A stretch of 64,000 bases of DNA from Aliivibrio sifiae (lineage in GTDB: Bacteria > Pseudomonadota > Gammaproteobacteria > Enterobacterales > Vibrionaceae), in NCBI RefSeq assembly GCF_002954705.1, contig NZ_MSCO01000001.1, forward strand, positions 2,425,776 to 2,489,775, read 5' to 3'. The notes under the pieces are model-generated. The model saw only the letters and a list, made by a program, of their open reading frames with translations, was not told the DNA's origin and ran no database searches. The position numbers and the translations under genes were made by a program. Positions 27,950 through 39,470 of this stretch are shown piece after piece (within the stretch, counting starts at the first letter, position 1; each line of letters opens with the position of its first letter).

Positions 27950-28504
27950 CTATTTCCTTAACTTATGGTACTTTTCCCAATGAAATGATAACCCCGGATC
28001 TGTTTTTCTTAATGGGGCTATGTACTGGTGACCAGTAATGCGCTTATCAACAATCAATGGGTAAGCGTCTTGTAGCACGTTTGTTACAACGGCCAGACTG
28101 TCATATTGCTCTTGAGTATAGGCAGTAAAATCAGTCCCTTCCAACTCAATACCAATACTGTAATCATTACACCGCTCTCGTCCTGCAAAGGAGGAGGTTC
28201 CTGCATGCCAAGCCCTTGCATTAAAAGGAACAAATTGCACAACGCAGCCATCACGCCTGATCAAACAATGCGCCGATACTCTAAATTGATGGATCACCTT
28301 AAAGAATGGATGATCGTCTGGATTTAGCGTGCCCGTAAATAGCTGTTCAATATAAGGACCACCAAATTGCCCCGGCGGTAAACTGATGTTATGCACCACA
28401 AGTAAGGAAATATCTTTATCATCAGGACGAGCATCATAAAATGGCGATACCACATGCTTTGCTTCATTAAGCCAATGATCTGTTGATAAAGTGAATTTCA
28501 TCAT
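27950..28504 (-). CDS. ampD: 1,6-anhydro-N-acetylmuramyl-L-alanine amidase
   Basis: Cytoplasmic zinc amidase of 184 residues that cleaves the stem peptide from anhydro-muropeptides during wall recycling. In Enterobacteria its loss derepresses AmpC. Expected zinc ligands are H38 (VVHNIS), H159 (ITGHQ) and D169 (KTDPG), with catalytic-site E120 (GIELEG). The usual GHSDIAPxRK segment reads GHQYIAPLRK here, so two residues after the zinc His differ while the ligands are kept. Divergent from nadC, as in E. coli. Confidence 0.94.
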   Translation of the reverse strand: MMKFTLSTDHWLNEAKHVVSPFYDARPDDKDISLLVVHNISLPPGQFGGPYIEQLFTGTLNPDDHPFFKVIHQFRVSAHCLIRRDGCVVQFVPFNARAWHAGTSSFAGRERCNDYSIGIELEGTDFTAYTQEQYDSLAVVTNVLQDAYPLIVDKRITGHQYIAPLRKTDPGLSFHWEKYHKLRK

Positions 28505-28571
28505 CTATTCCTATCTCAATTAAAGTATCTTGTGCAACTTGTATGTATCTTATGATGAAATTCTGCTCTAG

Positions 28572-29513
<942 letters not shown>

Positions 29514-29530
29514 CCGCTATCTAACTGATT

Positions 29531-29560
29531 AAAAAGGCTAACATTACGTTGGCCTTTTTT
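29531..29560 (+). terminator. terminator of nadC
   Basis: AAAAAGGCTAAC pairs with GTTGGCCTTTTT around a six-base loop, ending in six T, 17 bases after the nadC stop. Confidence 0.8.
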
Positions 29561-29711
29561 ATTTCTTTGTACATAATCCCCTATAAATAACTTTGACTAA
29601 CCCCACACTACACAACTTCAATATAGTTAATTAACTCTTTGTTTCTAAATTAAGAATTGCGATCGAACATAAACTAAAAAATGTCATAACTTGAAGTTTA
29701 TCGTATTTGAT

Positions 29712-29739
29712 TTTGCAAATTTCATTGTCAACATAATAA
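29712..29739 (+). promoter_or_regulatory. weak candidate pilA promoter
   Basis: TTTGCA (29712-29717) and TAATAA (29734-29739) are 16 bases apart, 114 bases upstream of pilA. I did not find a -24/-12 sigma-54 element. The rest of the 29561-29853 spacer shows nothing else recognisable. Confidence 0.3.
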
Positions 29740-29853
29740 AGTGGTGCATCACTCGAACCTTCTCTTTTTCTCTCTGCACGCTCTTTTTATTCGATTTATT
29801 ATTTTGCACATCAAATAAAACATGAATCAGCTTGATTCATCTTGGAGGGAAAA

Positions 29854-30324
29854 ATGAAACAACGTCAAGGACAGAAAGGCTTTACCTTAATTGAGTTAAT
29901 GATTGTAGTTGCGGTGATTGGGGTGCTGTCGGCAGTTGCAATACCTCAATACCAAAAATATGTAGCTAAAGCTGAAGTTGCATCCGCTTTAATTACTTTA
30001 TCAGGACTAAAAACTAACGTAGAAGCGTTTACTGTCGAAAATGGAAAATTTCCAACGGGCTCAGGAACAGAAGAACCTGAAAATCTTGGAGCTCCAGCAG
30101 AAATGGATTTAGGTGATATTAGTTTTACAGCTCAAGGCACTGGCGTAAGTGGTGCTAGTGGTACTATAAAGTTTGTATTCGCAACCTCAGCAAGTAACAG
30201 TGTAAGCTCTTTAATATCAGAAAAAAGCTTTGAATTAACAAGAAATAATAGCGGTACTTGGGATTGCCAAACATCAAGCTCTGATGGTGTAGATGCAGAT
30301 CTCCTTCCAAAAAATTGTAAGTAA
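29854..30324 (+). CDS. pilA: type IV major pilin PilA
   Basis: Prepilin of 156 residues. A nine-residue basic leader is cut by PilD between G9 and F10, in QKG-FTLIELMIVVAVIG, leaving the mature E5 and a hydrophobic helix for fibre packing. A C-terminal disulfide loop is expected between C138 and C155. The ATG at 29854 has GGAGGG four bases upstream; the upstream in-frame TTG at 29842 is rejected. It heads the pilABCD cluster. Relatives in Vibrio build the chitin-regulated pilus used in colonisation and DNA uptake. Confidence 0.95.
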   Translation: MKQRQGQKGFTLIELMIVVAVIGVLSAVAIPQYQKYVAKAEVASALITLSGLKTNVEAFTVENGKFPTGSGTEEPENLGAPAEMDLGDISFTAQGTGVSGASGTIKFVFATSASNSVSSLISEKSFELTRNNSGTWDCQTSSSDGVDADLLPKNCK

Positions 30325-30327
30325 CAA

Positions 30328-32019
30328 ATGCATACCAACCTAGCCTCAATCTTGCGTCAAGCTGAACTCATCAGTTCGGCGCAAGAAAACACCATTATCG
30401 AACACGTACAATCAGGGGCACACACCGTGCCTTCTGCGCTTTTGGCTGACCGTATTTTTAGCCCAGATGAACTAGTAAGCCATCTTGCTCACATCTTTGG
30501 GTTAGATGTTATTAATATCACCCAATATGACTATGCTGATTGTTGCCAAAAGTTGGGCTTACGCGATCTCATCACCAAATATCAAGCGCTGCCTATTTCT
30601 AATGATGGTTGCAATATTCAACTTGCCGTCAGCGACCCAAGCATCGCCCAAGTTGAAGACGATTTTCGCTTTACCACAGGAAAACAAATCACTCTCGTTT
30701 TAGCCGACCAAGGTCAACTTGAAGCCGCTGTACGTCGTCTGTATGGACGCAGTATTTCAACCTCTGATTCATCGCACCGTAAAGACATCACTCAAGATGA
30801 ACTCGCCTCATTAGTTGATGTATCACTTGATGAAATGACGTCTACCGAAGATCTCAGTCAAGATGATGCGCCAGTTACTCGCTTTATTAACCAAATTCTA
30901 TTGGAAGCCGTCCGAAAAGGTGTCTCAGATATTCATTTTGAACCTTACGAAGAGACCTATCGAGTCCGTTTTCGTTGTGATGGGATCTTAATAGAGAACA
31001 GTTCACCTTCTTCACATTTAAGTCGTCGCCTTTCTGCTCGCTTAAAGATCATGGCTAAACTTGATATCGCAGAGCGTCGCTTACCACAAGATGGGCGAAT
31101 TAAATTAAAACTGAACAGTGATATATCGATAGATATGCGAGTTTCTTCCCTTCCCACCTTATGGGGAGAAAAAATCGTTTTACGTTTATTAGACAGCAGT
31201 GCCGCAAGTTTAGATATTGATAAATTAGGCTACAGCGACAAACAAAAAGAGCTTTATCTTAACGCATTAAAACGCCCTCAAGGGATGATATTAATGACAG
31301 GCCCAACAGGCAGTGGTAAAACCGTCTCTCTCTATTCTGGTTTGAACATTTTAAATACCACAGAAAAAAACATATCCACCGCTGAAGATCCGGTAGAAAT
31401 AAATCTTAATGGGGTAAACCAAGTACAAGTCGCCCCTAAAATCGGGTTTACTTTCGCCCATGCCCTGCGTTCTTTTTTACGACAAGATCCAGACATCGTC
31501 ATGGTCGGTGAAATTCGAGATCTCGAAACGGCAGAAATCGCAGTAAAAGCGGCGCAAACAGGGCACTTAGTACTTTCGACACTCCATACCAATTCAGCAG
31601 CAGAAACCGTAGTTCGCTTAGGTAATATGGGGATAGAAAACTTCAACCTTGCCTCTTCCCTTAGTTTAATTATCGCCCAACGCTTAGCGAGGAGACTTTG
31701 CCCTCACTGTAAAGAAGTTGACCCTCTTAGTTCAGAAACACGAGAAGAATATTGTATCGATTTATTAAGTACTATTTTTAAAGCTCGACTTGAGGGCTGT
31801 AATGAATGTACTCATGGTTACTCTGGCCGTATCGGTATTTACGAAGTCATGCCCTTTACGCGTGAATTATCAATCGCCATCCTTAAAGGAGCGACAGTAA
31901 GACAAATTGAACAACTCGCCATCAAACAAGGTATGGACAACCTAACTACATCCGGCATTAAACGACTTGAAGATGGCACAACGAGCTTACAAGAACTCAC
32001 TCGTGTTCTTTATTTTTAA
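30328..32019 (+). CDS. pilB: type IV pilus assembly ATPase PilB
   Basis: Extension motor of 563 residues that powers pilin polymerisation from the cytoplasmic side. An N-terminal MshEN/GSPII_E-N-like domain (about 20-140) precedes the secretion ATPase core: Walker A GPTGSGKT at 325-332, Asp box, Walker B MVGEIRD and His box GHLVLSTLHTN. A zinc-binding CPHC...CNEC pair follows at about 456-490. It starts three bases after the pilA stop, so translation is probably coupled. Confidence 0.95.
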   Translation: MHTNLASILRQAELISSAQENTIIEHVQSGAHTVPSALLADRIFSPDELVSHLAHIFGLDVINITQYDYADCCQKLGLRDLITKYQALPISNDGCNIQLAVSDPSIAQVEDDFRFTTGKQITLVLADQGQLEAAVRRLYGRSISTSDSSHRKDITQDELASLVDVSLDEMTSTEDLSQDDAPVTRFINQILLEAVRKGVSDIHFEPYEETYRVRFRCDGILIENSSPSSHLSRRLSARLKIMAKLDIAERRLPQDGRIKLKLNSDISIDMRVSSLPTLWGEKIVLRLLDSSAASLDIDKLGYSDKQKELYLNALKRPQGMILMTGPTGSGKTVSLYSGLNILNTTEKNISTAEDPVEINLNGVNQVQVAPKIGFTFAHALRSFLRQDPDIVMVGEIRDLETAEIAVKAAQTGHLVLSTLHTNSAAETVVRLGNMGIENFNLASSLSLIIAQRLARRLCPHCKEVDPLSSETREEYCIDLLSTIFKARLEGCNECTHGYSGRIGIYEVMPFTRELSIAILKGATVRQIEQLAIKQGMDNLTTSGIKRLEDGTTSLQELTRVLYF

Positions 32020-32038
32020 TTCTTAAGTAAGTACTCCT

Positions 32039-33277
32039 ATGCTAAAACCAAAAACCAAAATAAAAACGCTTACCCTGCATAACTTCCAATGGCGTGGCAT
32101 TAATAGCACTGGTAAAAAAGTATCAGGGAAAATCCTTGCGCTTACCGAAGTAGAAGTTAGAGCAAAGCTCAACGAACAAAGCATTCAAATAAAGAAAATT
32201 AAAAAGCGCAGCATTTCTAGTTTTGAAAAAATGAAACACGCCGTTAAACGAAAAGACATCACTCTTTTCACTCGTCAATTAGCCACAATGCTTGGTGCAG
32301 GTGTGCCCATAGTGCAATCATTACAGCTCATCGCTGAAAACAATATTAAAGCTGAAATGAAATCCATTCTTAGTCAAGTTTGTTTATCAATAGAGGCAGG
32401 AACCCAACTTTCAAAAGCACTCTCTACCAGCTGCTCACTCTTTGATTCTTTTTATATTGATTTAGTGGCGACAGGTGAAGAAACAGGCAGTTTATCGCAC
32501 GCATTTGCTCGTTTAGCTGAATACAGAGAAAAAAGTGAGGCATTACGAGCAAAAGTCGTCAAAGCGATGATCTACCCTACAATGGTTTTTTTAATCGCGA
32601 TTGCGGTTACCGTTTTAATGCTTATGTTTGTTATCCCTGAATTTGAATCGATTTTTAAAGGGTTTGGGGCCGATCTTCCTTGGTTTACCCAGCAAGTCGT
32701 CAATGCTTCCCATTTTTTACAAAATTATGGATTCTCGATTTTATTCATGTTGGGGCTTGCTTCCCTATCGCTGCATTTATTAAAAAAGAAATCTTATTAT
32801 TTTCGATTTATGCTCAACCGACGCGGTTTGCAACTGCCAATTATTGGAACGGTACTCTCCAAAGCAGCCATTGCGAAATTTAGTCGAACTCTCGCCACCA
32901 GTTTTAGCTCGGGGTTACCTATTTTACATAGCTTACAAACCACCAGTAAAACCGCAGGCAATCTTTACTACCAAGAAGCTATCTTATCCGTACAACAAAA
33001 CACTGCAGCAGGGATGCCTCTTTATTTAGCAATGCGACACACTCAAGCATTCCCTGAAATGGTCTTGCAAATGGTCATGATTGGTGAAGAATCTGGGCAG
33101 TTAGATGATATGCTCAATAAAATTGCGTTCGTGTATGAAGACGAAGTTGATAATACCGTCGATAATTTAGGGAAGATCCTTGAACCTTTTATTATTCTAT
33201 TTTTAGGAGTCATGATTGGTGGTCTTGTTGTCTCTATGTACCTCCCTATTTTCAATTTAATGAATGTTATTGGATAA
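32039..33277 (+). CDS. pilC: type IV pilus inner-membrane platform protein PilC
   Basis: Inner-membrane protein of 412 residues with two repeated GspF-type domains, [19 protein letters not shown] near residue 78 and [19 protein letters not shown] near residue 280. There are three membrane segments, at about 180-200, 228-248 and 378-402. It anchors the motor PilB to the growing pilus. It lies 19 bases after pilB. Confidence 0.95.
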   Translation: MLKPKTKIKTLTLHNFQWRGINSTGKKVSGKILALTEVEVRAKLNEQSIQIKKIKKRSISSFEKMKHAVKRKDITLFTRQLATMLGAGVPIVQSLQLIAENNIKAEMKSILSQVCLSIEAGTQLSKALSTSCSLFDSFYIDLVATGEETGSLSHAFARLAEYREKSEALRAKVVKAMIYPTMVFLIAIAVTVLMLMFVIPEFESIFKGFGADLPWFTQQVVNASHFLQNYGFSILFMLGLASLSLHLLKKKSYYFRFMLNRRGLQLPIIGTVLSKAAIAKFSRTLATSFSSGLPILHSLQTTSKTAGNLYYQEAILSVQQNTAAGMPLYLAMRHTQAFPEMVLQMVMIGEESGQLDDMLNKIAFVYEDEVDNTVDNLGKILEPFIILFLGVMIGGLVVSMYLPIFNLMNVIG

Positions 33278-33381
33278 GCTTAACTCTATTTCGCCAGGAA
33301 ATACCTGCTCTTACCTACTTCCTTTAGATGAACTCTGATAAAATAAATGCATTAAATTATAATGATCTCGGATACTCTTAC

Positions 33382-34269
33382 ATGGCTGTTTTTGATTACT
33401 ACCCTTGGCTTTTCCCCCTCTTTGCTACTCTTTTTGGTTTACTCGTGGGTAGCTTCCTAAATGTGGTTATTTATCGCCTCCCTATCATGATGGAAAAAGA
33501 GTGGAAAAAAGAGTGTGTTGATTGCTTCCCGGACTTACAGCCTCAAAAAAAATCATCCGAAAAAGAAGAGATATTCAATTTAAGTGTTCCTCGTTCTCGC
33601 TGCCCAAAATGTAATACACAAATTAAATTCTACGATAATATTCCTGTAATTAGCTGGTTATTACTAAAAGGAAAATGTCGTCAATGCAGTAATCCAATTA
33701 GTTTTAGATATCCTGCAATTGAACTGTTATCTGGTGCTATGTGTTTTGCTGTTTCTTATTTATTGCCTTTTTCTTACTTTGCTATTACTGCCGTTCTATT
33801 TACCCTCGTTCTCATTGCTCTCACCTTTATTGATATAGATACAATGCTACTGCCCGATCAAATAACCTTGCCACTATTATGGACAGGAATATATCTCGCT
33901 TTAGTTGGTTGGAGCTCAGTCTCTTTAATTGATTCTGTTATTGGGGCAATGGCAGGCTATCTTATCTTATGGTCCATCTACTGGGGCTTTAAACTTATAA
34001 CAGGTAAAGAAGGCATAGGGTATGGTGACTTCAAATTATTAGCCGCTCTTGGGGCTTGGCTTGGCTGGCAACAATTGCCTTTACTTGTTCTACTCTCTTC
34101 TGTTGTCGGTGCTATTATTGGTATAGCAATGCTCCGAGCTCAAAAAAATGGCTTTGATAAAGCCATTCCATTTGGTCCATATCTCGCCATTGCCGGTTGG
34201 ATATGTCTTTTATGGGGGCATGAAATCAGCCATTGGTACTTTACTTCAATATTAGGATTTCCAGTATGA
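33382..34269 (+). CDS. pilD: prepilin peptidase PilD
   Basis: Bifunctional aspartic peptidase and N-methyltransferase of 295 residues that matures type IV pilins and type II secretion pseudopilins. The cytoplasmic zinc module has CPKC and CRQC pairs, and the A24 catalytic aspartates are in [12 protein letters not shown] and [12 protein letters not shown]. The start at 33382 begins a hydrophobic segment as in other Vibrio PilD proteins; the ATG at 33328 would prepend 18 polar residues. Its stop overlaps coaE as ATGA. Confidence 0.94.
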   Translation: MAVFDYYPWLFPLFATLFGLLVGSFLNVVIYRLPIMMEKEWKKECVDCFPDLQPQKKSSEKEEIFNLSVPRSRCPKCNTQIKFYDNIPVISWLLLKGKCRQCSNPISFRYPAIELLSGAMCFAVSYLLPFSYFAITAVLFTLVLIALTFIDIDTMLLPDQITLPLLWTGIYLALVGWSSVSLIDSVIGAMAGYLILWSIYWGFKLITGKEGIGYGDFKLLAALGAWLGWQQLPLLVLLSSVVGAIIGIAMLRAQKNGFDKAIPFGPYLAIAGWICLLWGHEISHWYFTSILGFPV

Positions 34270-34889
34270 GTTATGTTGTAGCTATTACTGGCGGTATTGG
34301 AAGTGGAAAAACCACCGTTGCAGATAATTTCCACTATAATCATAATATTGACCTTGTTGATGCTGATATTATTGCTCGAGAAGTTGTTGAGCCAAACACT
34401 ATTGGATTAACTAAAATCATCGAACATTTTGGCAATTCTATTTTATTAAATGATGGTCACTTAGACAGAACAGAACTTAGGCAGCGTATTTTTTCAAACC
34501 CTGAAGAGAAAAAATGGATAAACGATCTACTCCATCCTCTTATTAGAAAAGAAATGCAACGCCAGCTCTCGTTAGCTACTTCTGATTATGTATTACTTAT
34601 TGTTCCTTTATTAGTTGAAAACCAATTGCAATATTTAGCAAATCGCATTCTTGTTGTTGATGTTTTGGAGCAAACTCAAATTAATCGAACCATGAATCGT
34701 GATAAAGTAAATCAAGAGCAGGCTAAGGCAATATTAATGTCACAAGCTTCACGAGCTGAGCGATTAGCTATCGCTGATGACATTATTAAGAATGATCACA
34801 ATATTCATGACTTGGACAGTGAAATAGCTCTGCTACATAATAAATATCTGCTATTGTCTCAAGAATCGATAAATGAAGAGAATCAATAA
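34266..34889 (+). CDS. coaE: dephospho-CoA kinase
   Basis: Final enzyme of coenzyme A synthesis (207 residues). It phosphorylates the 3' hydroxyl of dephospho-CoA. The P-loop GGIGSGKT is at 9-16, followed by the [10 protein letters not shown] substrate region and the LLVENQL stretch. The ATG at 34266 overlaps the pilD stop by four bases and has AGGA eight bases upstream. Together with panB and panC, the window holds three steps of the pantothenate-CoA pathway. Confidence 0.96.
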   Translation: MSYVVAITGGIGSGKTTVADNFHYNHNIDLVDADIIAREVVEPNTIGLTKIIEHFGNSILLNDGHLDRTELRQRIFSNPEEKKWINDLLHPLIRKEMQRQLSLATSDYVLLIVPLLVENQLQYLANRILVVDVLEQTQINRTMNRDKVNQEQAKAILMSQASRAERLAIADDIIKNDHNIHDLDSEIALLHNKYLLLSQESINEENQ

Positions 34890-34909
34890 CGACTATGAAT
34901 GGATTGGGC

Positions 34910-35641
34910 ATGCAAAAATTTGAACACCCTTTAAATGAAAGGACTCGAATTTATTTACGAATAGAATCTCTCTTTCGTAAGCTTGGGCATTCTGCAGATT
35001 TAACTCAACCGTTTGAATACCAAGTTTTCTTTAGTTCCCTTTTTAATATGCTCGATATTCTAGAGCAAGTTCAAGTTAAAGCGGATTTAGGTAAAGATTT
35101 AGAAAAGCTTCGTTTACAATACAGAGCTTGGATGGATATCGAAGGTGTTGATCAATCTGCTTTGCTTTCGGTATTAGAGCAAATTAGTCAAGTTCATCAT
35201 AATTTGATGCAAACCACTCGCCCTGGTCATTCTTTAAAAGAAGACCGCTTTTTATCGGCCTTAAAACAGCGCTTTTTTATCCCTGGTGGAGATTGTTGTT
35301 TTGATCTTCCTGCATTACACCATTGGCTACATCTCCCTTTAGAAGTAAGATGCAGGAATACCCATAATTGGATGTCCCAACTGCTTTCTCTTTCTGATGC
35401 ATTGTCGTTATGGTTGCGATTAACAAGAGAGACTGCACGCTTTGAACCACAAATAGCACGTAATGGTTTTATGCAAAGCGAAATGGAAAATGCAAATCTA
35501 TTACGTTTAGAGATCCCAATAGATAGTGGTGTTTATCCAATGATCTCAGGGCATAAAAGTCGTTTTGCGTTACGCTTTATGTCTTTCGAAACTAATAAGA
35601 ATTGTGAGAAAGACATTGAGTTTATGCTTGCTGTCTGCTGA
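34910..35641 (+). CDS. zapD: cell division protein ZapD
   Basis: FtsZ-bundling protein that stabilises the Z ring, about 243 residues. It aligns with E. coli ZapD from FEHPLNER through the C-terminal [13 protein letters not shown]. An ATG five codons upstream (34895) is possible, but GGAT precedes the ATG at 34910. The protein is mostly helical N-terminally with a C-terminal beta domain, with no membrane segment. coaE-zapD-yacG is a conserved gammaproteobacterial string. Confidence 0.92.
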   Translation: MQKFEHPLNERTRIYLRIESLFRKLGHSADLTQPFEYQVFFSSLFNMLDILEQVQVKADLGKDLEKLRLQYRAWMDIEGVDQSALLSVLEQISQVHHNLMQTTRPGHSLKEDRFLSALKQRFFIPGGDCCFDLPALHHWLHLPLEVRCRNTHNWMSQLLSLSDALSLWLRLTRETARFEPQIARNGFMQSEMENANLLRLEIPIDSGVYPMISGHKSRFALRFMSFETNKNCEKDIEFMLAVC

Positions 35642-35648
35642 GGAAAAC

Positions 35649-35870
35649 ATGTCAGAATCAAATAACGAACAATCAATAACTAAACCGACTATAGTTAAAT
35701 GTCCAACTTGCCAATCTGCTGTTATATGGAATACCGAAAGTCCGTTTCGCCCATTCTGCAGTAAAAAATGTCAAATGATTGATTTCGGTGAGTGGGCTGA
35801 TGAAGAGAAATCAATTCCAGGCGCACCTGACATGTCAGATTCTGATGGTTGGTCTGAAGACCAATACTAA
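35649..35870 (+). CDS. yacG: DNA gyrase inhibitor YacG
   Basis: Small zinc protein of 73 residues that binds GyrB and blocks DNA binding by gyrase in E. coli. A single zinc ribbon is formed by CPTC and CSKKC (C-X2-C-X15-C-X3-C), with an acidic C-terminal tail. The ATG at 35649 has AGGA overlapping the zapD stop. A longer frame from 35565 lies inside zapD and is not used. Confidence 0.93.
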   Translation: MSESNNEQSITKPTIVKCPTCQSAVIWNTESPFRPFCSKKCQMIDFGEWADEEKSIPGAPDMSDSDGWSEDQY

Positions 35871-35878
35871 TAAAAATA

Positions 35879-35906
35879 AAAAAGCGATCGTTATGATCGC
35901 TTTTTT
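35879..35906. terminator. bidirectional terminator between yacG and mutT
   Basis: AAGCGATC and GATCGCTT pair around GTTAT, with an A run before and a T run after. It serves the converging yacG and mutT transcripts. Confidence 0.85.
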
Positions 35907-35930
35907 ATACTTATTCATATTAGATTACTA

Positions 35931-36329
35931 CTAACTAAATTGCTCTACGACTTTATTTAATACAGGTACATTCGCTTCTGGAAACTCATACTTTTTAAGC
36001 TCGGAAATTGATACCCACAAGCCTTCTTGGCCTTCTTTCCCATAAGGTTGATTATCAAATTGAGTTACAGTAAAAAAATCAAAATAAAGCGATTTATCAG
36101 GGTAATCATGGGATAAAGATTCAAATAAATGAAGTTCAGTTGAGTTAATGCCAACCTCTTCATTAAGCTCTCTTATTAATGCTTGCTCTGCACTTTCTTC
36201 AGCTTCGACTTTACCACCAGGAAACTCCCAAAAACCACCTTTATATGCTTTATCAGGACGTTTAGTAATAAATACTTTATCTTGTTTAGGGTTCAAAATA
36301 ATCGCTGCGACAATATGTAATCGTTTCAT
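35931..36329 (-). CDS. mutT: 8-oxo-dGTP diphosphatase
   Basis: Nudix hydrolase of 132 residues that removes oxidised dGTP from the nucleotide pool. The Nudix box is complete: G39-x5-E45-x7-REL-x-EE-x-G-I61. The ATG at 36329 is used; the codon before it is TTG. A strong minus-strand terminator ends 31 bases upstream, after secA, so expression needs readthrough from secA or a very close promoter. Confidence 0.94.
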   Translation of the reverse strand: MKRLHIVAAIILNPKQDKVFITKRPDKAYKGGFWEFPGGKVEAEESAEQALIRELNEEVGINSTELHLFESLSHDYPDKSLYFDFFTVTQFDNQPYGKEGQEGLWVSISELKKYEFPEANVPVLNKVVEQFS

Positions 36330-36360
36330 CAATAATCTTACCTACAATACGTTTTAGTTA

Positions 36361-36384
36361 TAAAAAAACCGCTAAAAATAGCGG
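36361..36384 (-). terminator. terminator of secA
   Basis: On the minus strand CCGCTA and TAGCGG pair around four T and are followed by seven T, 32 bases after the secA stop. It stands between secA and mutT. Confidence 0.85.
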
Positions 36385-36415
36385 CTTTCTATTAATTATA
36401 AACAGCCTATATCAA

Positions 36416-39139
36416 CTAGATTTTTCCGTGACACTGCTTGTATTTTTTACCAGAACCGCATGGGCATGACTCATTTCGTCCAACTTTACGTTCATCACGT
36501 ACTACAGGAGTATGACCATCTTCTGATGTTTCACCATCATCCAATTGGTTTTCTGCATTTTGATGTTGTAATTGTTGACGGCGAGCCGCAGCTTCTGCTT
36601 GCTGAAGACGCTTCTCTTCCATACGCTCAACATCTTCTTGTTGTTGTACACGTACTTTACTTAAAATCGAAACCACATCAAACTTCAAGGTATCAAGCAG
36701 GCCTTCAAATAACTCAAAAGACTCACGTTTGTATTCTTGTTTTGGGTTCTTCTGAGCATAGCCACGTAAATGAATACCTTGACGAAGATGATCCATTGCT
36801 GCTAAATGTTCTTTCCATAAACCATCAAGCGTTTGTAACATAACAGCTTTTTCAAAGTTACGCAGAACAGATTCGCCAACAGACTCTTCTTTATCTTTGT
36901 ATACTTGAATTGCCGTTTCGATGATTTTTTCACGTAAATTATCTTCGTGGAGTTTATCATCACTGTCTAACCATTCTTGAACAGGAATATCTAAATCAAA
37001 ATCAGCACGTAGACGTGTAGTTAGCCCTTCGACATCCCACATCTCTTCTAGAGATTGAGGCGGAATATATTGGCCAAATAGACCTTCAAGTACATCTTGA
37101 CGGTTGTGTGCAATCATGTCGCTAATATCATCAACATTCATTAGTTCATCACGTAACTCATAAACCACTTTACGTTGGTCATTGGCTACATCATCATACT
37201 CAAGAAGTTGCTTACGAATATCAAAGTTACGGCCTTCAACTTTACGCTGTGCATTTTCAATGGCTTTAGTTACCCATGGGTGCTCAATTGCTTCGCCTTC
37301 TTCCATACCTAACTTCTTCATCATGCTAGATACACGGTCTGAAGCAAAGATACGCATCAATGCATCTTCCATTGATAAATAGAAACGAGAAGAACCAGCA
37401 TCACCTTGACGACCAGCACGACCGCGTAATTGGTTATCGATACGACGTGATTCATGGCGCTCAGTACCAATAATATGAAGACCACCGGCAGCAAGTACTG
37501 CATCGTGAGCTTCTTTCCATTTAGCTTTAGCTTCTTGGATTTGAGCCTCAGTTGGCTCATTTATTTTAGCAAGTTCAGCCTGCCAACTACCGCCAAGTAC
37601 GATATCCGTACCACGGCCAGCCATGTTAGTAGCAATGGTTACAGCACTCGATGTACCGGCATTTTCAACAATCTCTGCTTCTTTTTCATGAAATTTAGCA
37701 TTAAGTACATTGTGCTTAATTTTTGCTTTCTTCAATGCATTTGAAAGTAGCTCTGATTTTTCAATCGAAACGGTACCAACCAGTACTGGCTGACCACGTT
37801 CAGAACACCCTTTAATATCTTCAATGATAGCTGCAAATTTTTCTGCTTCTGTCATGTAGACTAAATCACCCATATCATTACGAGTCATTGGACGGTTAGT
37901 TGGAATAACTACCGTATCAAGACCATAAATAGATTGGAATTCAAAGGCTTCTGTATCAGCAGTACCTGTCATGCCTGACAGTTTGTCGTATAGACGGAAG
38001 AAGTTTTGGAAAGTGATTGATGCTAATGTTTGGTTTTCGTTCTGAATTTTCACACCTTCTTTTGCTTCAACCGCTTGGTGTAAACCTTCAGACCAACGAC
38101 GTCCTGGCATTGTACGGCCAGTATGTTCATCAACGATAATAACTTCATCGTCTTTTACAATATAATCTACGTCTTTTTCAAACAATACATGTGCACGTAA
38201 TGCAGCATTAATATGATGAAGTAAGCTGATATTAGCAGGAGAATATAAAGTATCATCTGCCTCCATTAAGCCTTCATCTTTTAGTAATTGCTCAACAAAC
38301 TCTTGACCGTTTTCCGTCAGGTGAGTTTGTTTTCCTTTTTCATCTAATGTGTAGTGACCTTCACCACGATACTCTTCACTGTCTTCTTCATCTTGTTTAA
38401 CAAGCTGCGGGATCAATGTATTAATTCGAGTATAAAGTTCTGAGCTATCTTCTGCTGGACCAGAAATGATAAGAGGGGTACGAGCTTCATCGATTAAGAT
38501 TGAATCCACTTCATCGATCACGGCAAAATAGCGTTCACGCTGAACACGGTCTTCAGCACGGAAAGCCATGTTGTCACGTAAGTAGTCAAAACCAAATTCA
38601 TTATTTGTGCCATACAAAATATCGCATAAATACGCTTGTTTTTTCTCTTGAGGTGGCATATTAGGTACGTTGATACCAACGGTCATACCTAAGAATTCAA
38701 ACAATTCACGGTTTGTCTCTGCATCACGTTTTGCAAGGTAATCATTCACGGTTACAACGTGTACACCTTTACCTGTTAATGCATTTAAATAACACGGTAA
38801 GGTTGCCGTTAGTGTTTTACCTTCACCTGTACGCATTTCAGCAATTTGGCTATCGTTTAGAACCATACCACCAATCATTTGAACATCAAAATGACGCATA
38901 CCATATAGGCGTTTAGATGCCTCTCGAACTGTTGAAAAGGCTTCTGGCAATAAACTATCTAAATCTTCACCTTGCTCTAAACGTGCACGGAACTCGATTG
39001 TTTTCGCTTTTAATTCTTCGCCTTGTAATGATTCGAATTGTGGTTCGAGTTTATTAATTTGATCTACGATTTTACGTAGCTTACGTAATGTACGATCATT
39101 ACGGCTACCGATAACTTTTGTTAGAATTTTAGAAAACAT
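36416..39139 (-). CDS. secA: preprotein translocase ATPase SecA
   Basis: Motor of the Sec pathway, 907 residues from the chosen start. It has nucleotide-binding TGEGKT at 104-109, the DEAD-type DEVDS motif, the preprotein crosslinking and helical scaffold regions, and a C-terminal SecB/lipid-binding zinc finger ([14 protein letters not shown]). The start MFSKIL matches the family; a 21-codon upstream extension from a TTG is rejected. No secM-like arrest-peptide gene is visible upstream; dciA occupies that position on the other strand. Confidence 0.97.
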   Translation of the reverse strand: MFSKILTKVIGSRNDRTLRKLRKIVDQINKLEPQFESLQGEELKAKTIEFRARLEQGEDLDSLLPEAFSTVREASKRLYGMRHFDVQMIGGMVLNDSQIAEMRTGEGKTLTATLPCYLNALTGKGVHVVTVNDYLAKRDAETNRELFEFLGMTVGINVPNMPPQEKKQAYLCDILYGTNNEFGFDYLRDNMAFRAEDRVQRERYFAVIDEVDSILIDEARTPLIISGPAEDSSELYTRINTLIPQLVKQDEEDSEEYRGEGHYTLDEKGKQTHLTENGQEFVEQLLKDEGLMEADDTLYSPANISLLHHINAALRAHVLFEKDVDYIVKDDEVIIVDEHTGRTMPGRRWSEGLHQAVEAKEGVKIQNENQTLASITFQNFFRLYDKLSGMTGTADTEAFEFQSIYGLDTVVIPTNRPMTRNDMGDLVYMTEAEKFAAIIEDIKGCSERGQPVLVGTVSIEKSELLSNALKKAKIKHNVLNAKFHEKEAEIVENAGTSSAVTIATNMAGRGTDIVLGGSWQAELAKINEPTEAQIQEAKAKWKEAHDAVLAAGGLHIIGTERHESRRIDNQLRGRAGRQGDAGSSRFYLSMEDALMRIFASDRVSSMMKKLGMEEGEAIEHPWVTKAIENAQRKVEGRNFDIRKQLLEYDDVANDQRKVVYELRDELMNVDDISDMIAHNRQDVLEGLFGQYIPPQSLEEMWDVEGLTTRLRADFDLDIPVQEWLDSDDKLHEDNLREKIIETAIQVYKDKEESVGESVLRNFEKAVMLQTLDGLWKEHLAAMDHLRQGIHLRGYAQKNPKQEYKRESFELFEGLLDTLKFDVVSILSKVRVQQQEDVERMEEKRLQQAEAAARRQQLQHQNAENQLDDGETSEDGHTPVVRDERKVGRNESCPCGSGKKYKQCHGKI

Positions 39140-39470
39140 GATTCCGTTGCTTCTCTTATCTCTATGATCATTTCTGATCGGTTTATCTGAAATGTGAATC
39201 AATCACCTAGAGAAATTACTCTAAGAAAAAAACTTCTTTATATACTTACCTTATGGGGATTCGACTTTGATTTTTCAAGGCCAATCATGATTGTTGTGTT
39301 GCTAGTCATCATAAGTAATAATTAAGAAAGTATAAGCGATAATGCGAAGCAATCCTAAGCTAAATCCGTAGAGTTTGATTTCAATTCTGAAAAAGTCAGA
39401 TCTAATTGGCATTTATGACTTTTTTTTGAGAAACCGCAATTAAATAACGTCCTATTAGTGAGAGTTCACA
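39140..39470. promoter_or_regulatory. secA-dciA divergent region
   Basis: 331 bases between the starts of secA (minus) and dciA (plus). There is no open frame of useful length on either strand and no SecM-type arrest peptide. It should contain both promoters, but I could not assign them with confidence. Confidence 0.45.
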
